From Vandiemenella viatica (lineage: Eukaryota; Arthropoda; Insecta; Orthoptera; Morabidae): DNA of 64,000 bases. The DNA is taken from positions 52,554,610-52,618,609 of the forward strand of contig CM061920.1 of NCBI GenBank assembly GCA_031002005.1. The letters run 5' to 3'. A program made the position numbers and the translations under genes. Numbering within the stretch: the stretch's first letter is position 1; every line of letters starts with the position of its first letter. This document shows, piece by piece, positions 23,456 through 33,489 of the stretch. The notes under the pieces were generated by a model, which saw only the letters and a list, made by a program, of their open reading frames with translations, did no database searches and was not told the origin of the DNA.

Positions 23456-23499
23456 AAGTTAAGCAACGTTGAGCGTGGTGAGTACCTGGATGGGTGACC
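23456..23499 (+). other. 5S rRNA-like segment, right flank
   Basis: AAGTTAAGCAACGTTGAGCG is followed by TGGTGAGTACCTGGATGGG and TGACC. This matches the second half of eukaryotic 5S rRNA (A box, intermediate element, C box of the internal promoter) with about four differences in 44 bases. The rest of 5S is absent, so it is a promoter-like fragment carried by the PLE and not a 5S gene. Confidence 0.75.
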
Positions 23500-23655
23500 A
23501 GGTATGTCTCCATACGTAGTCCGCAACATTGATACCCTCAGTTCCGGTGTGCTGATTGGGCATTCTGGCAAGCTGTGATACATGACCTTAGATTTTTCGC
23601 CGGCAGTTAAGCCAGTCTGTTTTGTGATTTCAAGAAGTAATATTTAAAAATAGAC

Positions 23656-23686
23656 CTGATGAAGACAACTGAGCAGGTTGTTGAAA
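23656..23686 (+). ncRNA. Hammerhead-like core, right flank
   Basis: CTGATGA (23656-23662), then stem II GACAAC/GTTGTT (23664-23669 with 23677-23682, one G-T pair), then GAAA (23683-23686). As at 14751, one extra A follows box I. Stems I and III are not clear. Confidence 0.4.
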
Positions 23687-24650
23687 CATCGTCATTCTAC
23701 GACTCTATCCGGCTTGACTCCCACGAAGAATTCACTGCATCAACATGCTCCATTCACACAATAGAAGTTAGGTTGACTGCAGATGACATAATGCTACATA
23801 AAAGGATCGAATCAATAGCTGTGGGGTGATCTAGATAGGATAACTAGCTGGGGGAGTCAACATGGGATGTAGATGAATGCATAAAAGAGCCAGCTTATTA
23901 GGTACACAGATATAAAGTTAAATGTTGATTATGATTATAAAGTGGGGAAGAAGCTGCTTATTGAAGATTCTAAATGTAAATACTTTGGCAAAACATTTGA
24001 TAGCAAACTTAACTGGACAGGACACATTGGACAGGTAGTAGGGAATTGGTTCAAAATCAGTCACCTGTTGGAAAGAGTGAATTAGGGGATGCACTAGATA
24101 AGTAACGGAATTGGGGTACAAAACTTTGGTCAGACCACTGCTGGGATCCACATTTTGGGTATCAAATACAAGAGTTGGAGGGGATGCAGAGGAGGGCTGC
24201 CAGATTTGTCTTTGGCAATTATCACAGAACACTATCGGAACTGTTATGATAAAGGAGCTGGAGTGGGATTAATTGGAGAATAGAAGGAGGGTGAAGAGAA
24301 TCTTGGGAGTGTACAAAGCCTATACTGGTGATGAAGCATGGAAAGATATTGGTGGGAAAATTAAGAGAGGTGCTTGGAAGTGTAAGGTTGACCATGACCA
24401 CAAGCTGGCACTTGATTTCAGGCTTAAGGGTGTAGGAAAGTTTTCTTTCGTAGGAAAGGGTGTAAGGGACTGGAATAAATTGCCAAGAGAAGTGATGAAT
24501 GATTTACTGGAAACACTGAAGGAATTTAAAGTAAAAATTAGTAGAGGGCAAAGGTAGGTTGGAAGAGGAAAGGAGAAAGAGGTGTGTCTAGGGAGATTGC
24601 CACCGTAGCGGACGCTCCATAACAATTTTATCAAATATTATTATTACTAC

Positions 24651-24808
24651 TTTCTTTGCCTATCTCATATGACTCTCAAACCACTTCCTTTATCATACCA
24701 GTTACTGGAGCGTTCTAAGGCAATTTATACATCTAAATTAGCTGCTGTATAATATGATTATGGTATGCAACACATTTAATTAAAATTTAAATCTTTATTC
24801 TGTTCTAG
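24651..24808. other. Short intron stretch before exon B
   Basis: AT-rich intron end with a TTCTGTTCTAG acceptor. Nothing else seen. Confidence 0.5.
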
Positions 24809-24919
24809 GTGGTATGGTGCTGATAGCAGGAACAGGTTCCAATACCTTACTTTTAAATCCTGATGGTTCAATAGGACGGTGTGGGGGTTGGGGTTATCTG
24901 CTTGGGGATGAAGGCAGTG
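24809..24919 (+). CDS. Nagk: N-acetylglucosamine kinase, exon B
   Basis: The exon begins after TTCTAG and completes the Gly split from exon A. It encodes [19 protein letters not shown] followed by a [11 protein letters not shown] segment. GTGSN is the phosphate-binding loop seen at residues 126-130 of the human enzyme, and the GWG...GDEGS block is strongly conserved in this ATPase family. The donor is G|GTAAGT, an almost ideal insect donor, again in phase 1. It sits 22 kb downstream of exon A, behind a nested LINE and PLE block, so it would be easy to lose in automated annotation. Confidence 0.94.
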
Positions 24920-25222
24920 GTAAGTTTTTTAAAATTACAGCATTTTTTTTTTTTAAAAGTATGTAAGAATGTATATAACTTACGCTTGTAGACACATTGC
25001 ATCACAAGTGACACTATTCTGAGTCTTGTTTAGATCATAAAAATCAATTTATCAGAAAGCACAGTCAGCAGTATCAGTGATGGATCTCACCCAACATACT
25101 TCACTGTTCTGAAATTATGAGTTCTTACTCCCTTTAGTGTAACTGCCATTTATTATAAATTAACATGATCTGCTCATTTGATTTTACTTATCACAAACTT
25201 TTTTTAAGTAACTTCTCTGGAA
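24920..25222. other. Intron start after exon B
   Basis: No element recognised. Confidence 0.5.
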
Positions 25223-25430
25223 TCTATATCTATAAAACGAAAACTGGATAAATTTGTCATATAAACTCAGAAACTACTGAGCAGATTTCAACTAGTTTTT
25301 CACTGTTTTAAAGCTTAGAATCTCAATTCAGTTGTTTGGTATGTCTTATAATTCTATGTTACATAACGCTGGAGAATTATATGAAATTCTCAACATGTGA
25401 TGACGAATACCAAAGGTGGAACCACTAGAT
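25223..25430 (+). mobile_element. Helitron-like 5' end fragment
   Basis: It starts TCTATATCTATAAAACGAAA after an A. It is followed by a CTCAGAAACTACTGAGCAGA segment that resembles the conserved start of insect Helitrons (TCTATAT... then an 'ACTACTGAACGGATTT' type stretch). No 3' hairpin with CTRR end was found, and no Rep/helicase coding. Confidence 0.4.
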
Positions 25431-25439
25431 ATTGCATAC

Positions 25440-25703
25440 TGTGGCGATACAGTATTAAGCCATGTATATTATTTGTAAAGGTTAAAGTCACCACGAAGCA
25501 TTGTTAAGTGCAGAGGCGTGCTAGGCAAAAAAGTAATTGTTGAGTCAGTCTGTAGTAGGCTGCCGCAGAAGTCTGTAGCTGGTCGCTGCAAGAGTAGTGT
25601 TAAGGTTACAGCGCGGCCTTGTATAATTGTATTGTGGACCTAAAAGTAATAAACTGTCATCCACTAATCACGTTAAGGAAGAGCTTCGTGACGAATGACA
25701 AGC

Positions 25704-25753
<50 letters not shown>

Positions 25754-26053
25754 AGAAGTGGTAACACAGTGTGTAGACTCGATAGTCAGAAGCGTGTTCA
25801 GAACTTGCAATTGGAGGAAATGAAGTTCTGTATAGCCTTATCCACAGTCAGGAGGAATAAGTATAATTAGTAGTGGTGATTGGGATAGATGTAAGTGCTT
25901 GGTTAATAAATCAAATGTGAACTTAAATGCGAACTGTAAATTTACTTAGTAGAAGAATTGAACCTGCAAACCTAAACAATCAAGCAAACTATCCACCATA
26001 CCTATTATCACCAACATAAGTGATAGTGTGAGCAAGCACATGAAATCGTTACA
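25440..26053 (+). mobile_element. LTR followed by primer-site-like sequence
   Basis: It starts TGTGGCGATACAG and ends GAAATCGTTACA (614 bp). An AATAAA lies near 25905, and it is followed at once by TGGTGACTGACAGGACGA, which resembles the TGGTGACC-type primer-binding segment after a 5' LTR. There is no matching duplication around it, as expected if internal sequence follows. The internal region is lost or replaced by the Tigger-like element. Confidence 0.5.
25703..25752. repeat. (TAG)n microsatellite in LTR
   Basis: About 16 units of TAG/AGT. The valine run in the overlapping open frame is an artefact of this repeat. Confidence 0.95.
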
Positions 26054-26175
26054 TGGTGACTGACAGGACGATGAATTTTGGTGTTATTTTGGACATTGTA
26101 GATGAAAGTGAGATTGTGTATTTTTGGACATTATTTTGAGACGTCACTTGTGTAGTAATTAAGGATATGTTAATG

Positions 26176-27760
26176 TTATGTATGGGTTTGAAAAGAAAGA
26201 GGGTGTTGGTGTTTATGAAAGGTAAACTGAAGGCAATTAAGAGACTCAACGAAGGAGAATCAGCGTTAAAAGTGGCCACGATTGTAGTGTTGGACATGCA
26301 ACTGTAGGTGATTGGAAGAAAGAGGAGATAGAAAAATAGTTTTCAGAAAGAGGGACATCCAAAACCTTAGAAGAAAGGAAAACCATGAAACCATGTGAGA
26401 ACCAAAAAGTTAATGAATCTTTGTATCTTTGTTTCACCCATAATAGGGATAAAGGTGTGCCAATATCTGGGCTGATGTTGAATCAAAAAGCCCTGCATTT
26501 CCGTAAGGAGTTTAATGAAAGTGACCCTGACTTTACAGCTAGCATTGGCTGGCTGGACTGCTGGAAGAAGACGTATGGAATTCGACAACTCAATATTTGC
26601 AGAGAAAAACTCTCGGCTAATAATGAATCAGTACACATTTTTAGAGAAAAGTTCCATGATTTAATTGATAGTGAAAGTGTGACTGGAGAACAGCTGTTTA
26701 ACTGCGACGAAACTGGACTAAATTATAAAATGCTGCCAAGCAAAACACTCACAGCTCAAACTGAAGCAGCAGCTCCAGGGTACAAGTGAAGTAAGGAAAG
26801 AATAACAATTCTTGCTTGCAGTAATGCTACCGGAAACCTTAAGTTTAAACTTGTTATGATCGGGAAATCAAAAAACCGAAGAGCTTTCAAAAACGTTTCA
26901 AAACATGCTTTGCCAAAAAAAAGTGCTTGAATGAGCTCAGAAACTTTTAAAGAATGTTTTTTTAGCATATTTGTACCAAAAGTTGAACAGTTTTTGAAGG
27001 AAAAGCACCTGCTGAGAAAAGCCATTTTACTATTAGATAATACTCCCACTCATCCCAGTGAAGATGAACTGCGAGATGGAGAAACAAGAGCATTGTTCCT
27101 GCCGCCAAATGTTACACCTATGTCAGCCAATAGACCAACGTGTGTTCGAGGCATTAAAAAAAATTACTGTAGGGAGCTTTTGACATCTTTGATTGACACT
27201 ATTGACCAAGGAGAAGATATGATAGTGAAATTGCATCAATTAAATCTGAAAGACGTGGCTTACATTTTGCACAGTGTTGGGAAAACGTTGTAACAGGTAC
27301 AATTGCAAAATCATGGAAAAGTCTGTTATGTGAGGAGACAGATATTCTGGCGATGAAGAAATTTAAATTAGCATGGAAAACATGGACAGTATGTTGCCTT
27401 TGCTGAAACAAATCTCTGGATGTGTAGACGCAACTGATGAGGACCTTAATGTGTGGCTTGTCTTTGAAGACCTGTATGAAGTCGCTGACAAAGACATTGT
27501 CAGCATTGTTAACAGTGAAAAGGAAACTGAAGAGGAAGAGGACATAGTTGATAAAGGTGGTGCCAAAATAACACACAATGAAGGATTCAAAGCCCTTGCA
27601 ACAGCACTGAAATACATGGAGCAACAAGAAGAAACCTCCAGCAATGAAGTGTTATTTCTACAGAGATTGTGTGACATGGCGGCGAGAAAGACACTCAGCA
27701 GGCAAGCAAAAGCCTATCACAAACTTTTTTTAAACAAAATTGAATATGTGTCAACCTCTT
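26176..27760 (+). pseudogene. Tigger/pogo (jerky-like) transposase pseudogene
   Basis: MGLKRKRVLVFMKGKLKAIK begins the CENP-B type helix-turn-helix domain. After a frameshift come VGHATVGDWKKE, SGLMLNQKALHFRKEFN, and GWLDCWKKTYGIRQL (second DNA-binding half). The DDE region has LFNCDETGLNYKMLPSKTL (first Asp), LACSNATGNLKFKLVMIGKS, and AILLLDNTPTHPS (second Asp). The third Asp lies in a shifted frame (IDQRVFEALKKNYCREL near 27130-27170). The C-terminal acidic stretch (TEEEEDIVD) fits jerky/Tigger proteins. Several stops and frameshifts, so not a domesticated host gene in this copy. Confidence 0.85.
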
Positions 27761-27879
27761 TTTTATGCTTTTTATCTTTATTGCACAATGAAAGTAATTA
27801 CTGTACTGTGTCAGCTTTATCAATAAGACACCAGCAACCATTTATGATATTGCTGTTTCTTCTTTCCCTATTAACCGAC

Positions 27880-27938
27880 ATTCCAGGTAATCCGACATTC
27901 CCGTGGCCCGTTTGCATCGGATAAGCGAGTCTCTACTG
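27880..27938 (+). repeat. Tigger-like 3' terminal inverted repeat
   Basis: The end reads GGATAAGCGAGTCTCTACTG, the inverse of the CAGTAGAG...CTTATCC type start of pogo elements. The next bases are TTTA where TA would be expected. The matching 5' end was not found upstream of 26176. Confidence 0.5.
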
Positions 27939-29876
27939 TTTATAGCATTTGCTTATCATTAAGAGGGTTATCTGAAAAGTTCTTGGATTCTAAAATGGAT
28001 TATTATACATTATTTAAAATAATGGCTAAGTAAACAAGGCTACAAGACAATATGAAATTGAGCAACGATAGAAAAAGCAAATCCCTTACTTACCAAAGCT
28101 GAAAATTGCAATGCCCATGAATGAATTTAGCTTGATGGACTTATTATCATTAAACATCAAATAAATAAATTAAAACTTACACAAATGCACACAACTACTT
28201 TGGCCATAGCCCTTAACTATGATTGTAGGTTTGCTTCATCTGCTACAGTCGCTACAATTAAAGTTTTTTTTAACTGCAGCCTTCTTGCCTTCAAATTTAG
28301 CATTGATGGTGTAAGGTGCCAGTTATTTAGTTAAATAATGTCCCCTCAGGTCATTATTAGTAGAAGTATCAGTTTCTCATTTGAAGGTTGATGTTCCACT
28401 CCGGTATCTTCGTCTAGAATCGGCTAATGCAGATCAGATAGGCCAACCCCGAGGATACGATACCGACACTGATACAGATAACTGTTCACTTATAACACCG
28501 ATTTTGATGGGATAAAGTAGCACATTCAGTGGGAATAGACATTCAAGACACTTTAAAAGATAAATTAGATGATAAACTTACCAAAGTAGGCCGTAATAAG
28601 GATCAGAAGGTAACGCCATAAGCACACATGTTAAACATTTGCAGCCCGTATTTTGATAATATTAGACACCTTTCAGTACTGCAAAGGGTAGATTAAGGGG
28701 TAAAAACACCCTAGAATTAAGAATTTGTAACTCTTAGCTCTAGATATGGAAGGTTTTACGAGTAATAAATTAAATTAGCTAGGCCACAACACAAGTTAAC
28801 ATTTTGAAAATTCATAACTGAGAGAACTCCATTTTCACTGTAATAATTTATACACCACAGGAAACTATTCTCATTTGGGAACGTTTTGAGGTACCTTTTA
28901 GCAAAATTGGAGTAGTAACAGGGGAGCAATAGAATTTATAAGTTTAAATGTACTGATTGAAACATGAGGGATGGGAAATAATTTTTAAAACGCCGTACAG
29001 TGAACATACAGACTTGAGGAATAGTTTAAAGAGTTGGAAAAAATTCAGAGAATCCAAAAATATTTTTACTTGACGATAGCTTGAATATCTTAGAAGTTAC
29101 CAAAAACAATGAATTATGTTTCAAAACATTACCGGCAACGAAGAGGATCATGGGACTGATATAAGACTCGCGCTATAGGTCGGTACATAGCAGGGTAGAG
29201 TAAGGAATCCAGTTAGCGAGCTTATTTTTGTTGATAAGTTGGTACACAGGGGAATCACGTCATCGTGGCAATAAATAGAGGAGGCCATGTTGTCTCAGGG
29301 CACTTTTTGGTCGGGTGTCCTAGGGAGTGGAAGTGCGGGCTGTGATCCGGAATCATCATGCACAGGAAGTTGAGAATACCGCGTGTGTTCGACACCATAC
29401 TTGAAGCGTGGTAGGCAATGTAACTGTGGTAGGCAATGTAACTTTAAATTTGGGGATCTCTTGCTGCTTGTCCTTCATAACCGGTAATCTTTTGGTAAGG
29501 AAGTTTCGATTTGCCTCAAGTGTTAACTGATTAATTTGACTATACTATTGTGAATAAATCTCTGGAACCCTAGAAACTTGACTTTATCTTCGAGTAGTTT
29601 TGACCTTTTCCGGATTTTAGGTTATCAAAATTCGGTGGCGACCATAACGATCAGTTAACCACCTTAGGTGCACGAGTCATGAAAAAAAAGAACAGAACCT
29701 TTGATTTAGTCGTTTTCCTGGCGACGAGTTGAGCTTATGAAGTCTGTGTTCAACCCCAGCGCAGCTTTGTTTCTCACAATGGGCTTGCTTTATGTTAAAA
29801 TTACCTTGTAGCATATTTTTCCTGCTCAATTGTGACTATATACAAATGAACAAATTGTCATAAAACATTTATATAC
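27939..29876. other. Intron sequence, possible LTR end near 29640
   Basis: Mostly unrecognised. At 29255-29650 there are an AATAAATAGAGG box, GAATAAATC, and then ATTCGGTGGCGACCATAACG, which looks like an LTR end followed by a TGGCGACC-type primer site. No matching start found. Confidence 0.35.
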
Positions 29877-32095
29877 TGTAAGGGTCGAAGCCAATACCGG
29901 GGTTGAAGTATCAGTTCAATCACCTTAACTAACCTCCAAATTGCTTTCAGTACTATCAAAAATATTCACTAATCAAACTGTTGAACCATGTGTGAGCCTG
30001 GATAAATCAACTGTAAGTAATTATGGCTGCCACTTCCCTCATTATCCTCAGAAAAAAATGGTTACTACTCACTATAAGAAATATGCACAGTTCAAATAAA
30101 AAATTTCAATATATTCTTCAAAGTCACACCTAAAAGTCACAATTACAGTTGAAATTGGCTATCGGACAAATCATTTCCTAAGCTGCAAGCTATGAAGAGG
30201 AATAAAAACAGACTAACCCCTGACTCCTGTTAATAAATTTCAAAGCATCATTTTCAAAATTGATACGTCACACGTTCCAAGAAATCCATCATGTCTACCA
30301 AACCAGTATGGAGGTATGCGCGACTAACGTGACTACCCAGAAACCCTCGGGTGGCAGCGCGCGGCTCCGTGAAACATGGAGAGTGCTTCCAAAACTTTTG
30401 ACCCAATGATGGTGTCCTAGAGCCCACCAGTCGTTATATACCTACGAACCCATGACACCTGTAGCATTGCGCTACTAAAAATAGTTTGGAAATAATCTGT
30501 GCTCTCCAGTGTTCAAAATTTTACACTGTATTGTTTGTGTTCTGTTGATTAATCTTGTTTATGACAGTTATCCCCTCTAAAGAAGTTACTCAGTTTGCTG
30601 TAAATAGTTGAAATGTGAAACGGGGAGTGATACAACTTTCGTATGAGCAAAGGTTTTTCCCTGAGCTGGCCATTCGGTTCCACATTTTGTATGATTTTTC
30701 AATTTCAGATTTTAAAACTTATGTTATAGTGTTCTATGATTGCTCTGGTTTCCAATGCTATCATTTTTATTTTTATCCGCGATGTATTTTAGAAATTATC
30801 GAACTTGCGAAAATTGAGGTGGTGTAACAAGAAGACGCCATTAGGCCAATTTTCTGTTTTATTGAAATTACTATTAGAAAAAATGTTTACTTTGAGAAAA
30901 GATCTCTGGCACGGCCTCCAGCTTTATTCATGCCACATTTTGAAAGTGATTTTATTTACTGACAGTTGTTAAATCATCCACAATTTCGATCTGTAGTTGC
31001 CGGTACTCTTTCCTACTGCGTAATTTCGTTTAACACTGATTTAGGGCTTATTTAACTGTGTGGAATGCTTTGAAACTTTTACCTGATGTGCAGTGTTCTT
31101 TATTATTACATAAAATTTGTTAGCCCCGAAAATTACTGAAAACGTGTTGTTATATGTTGATGAAAATTCGAGTGTGTTTCACAAAGTTTCAGAATCGTGT
31201 TTTCTTTATTTATTCTGCCAGATACTATTGATTTATAGTAAATTTTACTTTCTCCCAGTTTGTTATTATTATAACGTTATTTTTATTGCATAAAAAAGTG
31301 TGTAAAAATGACAATATAGTTTTGAAACAAAAATAGAGTATTTACAAGTTGAACTATTGTGGATTTGAATGATTTAGGTGAGTTTAAAAGTTGTTTTCTA
31401 TTATTAACTGTCTTTTTAGAGCTGATATTATATGATGAGTTACTTTTCTGATTTTAAATCGCCCTATATTGGGATATAAGCTGTAGTATCGGCTTCTGTA
31501 TGATTCCTGTCCCCCATATCCTGTAGTGACGAGGTTTAAAATTTTACAACTTCTGAGGAACTTACACCATCCCCTATGCCCTGTAGCCAAGAAATGTAGA
31601 ATTTAAAAAATTCTTACAATTCATTTTTAGAGATTGAGGATAGCAAAAAACTTGTGAATCATCTTTTATAACTCCTTACAAGTCCTTACAAGTCCAATTT
31701 TGACACTAATATGATAAATTATTTTCAAAGTGCTTTAATCATCTGAATTGAAAAGTGTGATAATTACTACAATAAAACTGTAAGAAAATAATTTGAGCAA
31801 GAATATGAAGAGTTTATTATCTGTACCTTTTTTTGAAAATTAGGTTAGTGTATTTAATTTTATATCACTTATAACTGCCTAGAACAATTGAGTGCATGGT
31901 TGCAATGACAACATAAAAGTGAGTCCCTGAAACTTTTTCATACACAATGTTAAAAACAGCAAAAACAAATTTTTTTGAACTTTGGAACATGATCTCCTTG
32001 AATCTCAAAATCTTTCTCTTTTATGTTCTCATTGTATCATGTAAACAAACATAACAGTACACAATTACATGTGAAACATGTTTAAATTATTTCAG
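29877..32095. other. Intron sequence, possible old LTR start
   Basis: TGTAAGGGTCGAAGCCAATA at 29877 resembles the TGTTAGGCCC start of family R1/R2. The rest to exon C shows no recognisable element. Open frames at 30615-30827 and 31384-31590 (minus) have no motif. Confidence 0.35.
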
Positions 32096-32219
32096 CTTGG
32101 TGGCTTGCTCACAAAGCTATGAAGATCTACTTTGATGATGAAGATAATCTGGTTAAGGCTCCTTTTGATACAGCATTTGTGTGGGAAAAGATAAAGGAAC
32201 ATTTTGGAGTAAACAATAG
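32096..32219 (+). CDS. Nagk: N-acetylglucosamine kinase, exon C
   Basis: The exon starts after ATTTCAG and completes an Ala codon (GDEGSA). It continues with WWLAHKAMKIYFDDEDNL, matching the human YWIAHQAVKIVFDSIDNL helix. It ends in ...FGVNN plus two bases of an Arg codon (phase 2). The donor AG|GTTGGT is weak. A better-looking site (TTG|GTAAAC) lies four bases downstream, but using it would put exon D out of frame and meet an immediate TGA. The homology (VPDR in human, VNNR here) and the exon D phase both require the first site. Confidence 0.9.
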
Positions 32220-32324
32220 GTTGGTAAACCACAACATGAAGTAAAATTAGTTTAACTATATTGATTATAAGACAATATGAAAAGAAACAAGGTTGTGGAA
32301 AATAGCAGTCAAATTCAACTAAAA

Positions 32325-32585
32325 TATTCCAGGAAAAAGAATAAGGAAAGCAGACCCATCACAAAGATGAAGGCAGGAGGGTAGCAAAAGGCACAAAAAA
32401 ATTGAACACAGTGACCGGGTTTGCACAGTTCCCTTGCCAAAAGACTTGTCTCTTTGACTGAATAGGGTTTTAAATCAAAATTAAGTAAAAAGTAGTTTGT
32501 CTTTTTCTTGTGTTCACTTCTGCACTCCTGTTTATCTTTGGCAAGTTATTGGTTTACTTTCCCTTTTCTTCATTACTTTAATAGC
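32325..32585. repeat. Decayed PLE-end foldback
   Basis: AAGGAAAGCAGACCCATCAC...GATGAAGGCAGGAGGG on the left is matched, inverted and with many changes, by CTCCTGTTTATCTTTGGCAAG...CTTTCCCTTTTCTTC on the right. It has the same design as 14920-15254 but is much older. Confidence 0.5.
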
Positions 32586-33480
32586 CTAAAAACTATATAT
32601 ATTACAAGGAAACAAAATACACTGAATAGGAAAAAAATTAAAAATTAGGGTAGAGGAACTATTGCTTATCATAAATGACTGCAGAATGATGTCAACATCA
32701 GAAAAGAAAAGGCACAGACATGAAATATTGCAATTATCAAGCATATAGCTCTTTTTCAGCAGTAGAAAACGGCAGATGCAAGGTGGTGTTACAGACCAAC
32801 TGTTAATTGTGGCAGCTGAGCAGAGGGTGAGGGTATGTTCAAAAATGGGTAAAAGAGATCAGGGAGGGTGTTACGAAGTTAAAGGAAATAAATACCTGAG
32901 CTTTGGAAAAAAAAAAATAAAAAAAAAAAACATGAAAACGTATCGTGTGGACAAAAGAAGGTGATTAAATAAATAATATTTAATAATTTACTGAAAATGG
33001 TCAGCAATTCAGAAAAATATGAAACTAATAATTGCCTCTATTAAGCAGCAGTACGAGGTGGAAGTTTGAGACAGGAAGCAAATTTGAAGTGATAACAGGA
33101 TATCATCTTGAGTTGAGATCCTCTGAATCCAAGGGGGCTGCTGCTATTTGGAAGTACTCTGGTTGCACAAACAGAAAATTAATATTATTGGTATCATAAT
33201 TTTAATTGAAATGCATCACATTATTTTCCCTCTTCTTCCTTTTATACATCTTCAGGCTGCACACTAATAGGCAGAAGGTATACACTAGCAACCTAGACTA
33301 GTGGTAGTTCATTCCAGTTCCCACAATTCCAATCTTATCAACAAATGTTTTACAGTGAGAACCATCAGAGTTTTTCCTGATTCTGTCACCCCTTCATAAC
33401 TCAATACATGGGAAGTAGCATACCAACATATTCTTGGCACCAGATATCCCCTGGCTTCAACCTCTATTAAGATCCCACCA
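32586..33480. other. Intron sequence, weak PLE traces
   Basis: GGAAGTACTCTGG near 33150 and GAACCATCAGAGTTTTTCCT near 33360 resemble PLE C-terminal coding sequence in opposite orientations. Otherwise nothing is clear. Confidence 0.35.
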
Positions 33481-33489
33481 GTAAACCTA

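Larger units (their letters stand above)
22099..23762 (+). mobile_element. Penelope-like element with inverted flanks, 13-bp TSD
   Basis: It is inserted in L3 between AGAAGCTAGGTTG (22086-22098) and AGAAGTTAGGTTG (23763-23775). The body encodes IPFLDT, a KPDGSLAHSVYHKPTHTERY segment, DDLGLRIPGIYSKPCECG, KVYIGQTIRTIAERITEHK (GIY-YIG) and HLSEAWKPIIRDL. The left flank (about 22130-22540) is an inverted repeat of the right flank (about 23330-23720), including hammerhead-like boxes and 5S-like segments. Only the region after the reverse transcriptase is present, so it is 5'-truncated. Confidence 0.85.
20442..24650 (+). mobile_element. LINE family L3, long copy, interrupted
   Basis: The longest copy of this family here. 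The endonuclease part has RMFIIGGDLKLPGVNW. A 28-base poly(A) run (20658-20685) then interrupts the frame before LDILLIKPDDNL, SDQNVVLMD. The reverse transcriptase follows: NYRPISLTSVVGKLMERLIC, QYGFRQGYLNKS, VALDFSMVFDRVSH, GSVLGPLLFVILMNDC. After the PLE insertion (22099-23762) come a LTADDIMLHK box, the thumb, and a RRAARFVFGNY segment. It ends in a TAT-rich tail near 24636-24650. Stops and frameshifts throughout show it is inactive. The style is CR1/Jockey superfamily. Confidence 0.85.

Noticed and set aside
23456..23499. A functional 5S rRNA gene
   Set aside because: Only the second-half promoter region matches; the 5' half and 3' end are absent and the match lies within a PLE flank.
25619..25870. 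83-codon frame with a long Val run
   Set aside because: The Val run is the (TAG)n microsatellite read in one frame, inside an LTR.
26176..27760. A host gene of the jerky/CENP-B group
   Set aside because: Stops and frameshifts within the DNA-binding and DDE domains and a pogo-like 3' tip next to it point to a dead transposon.
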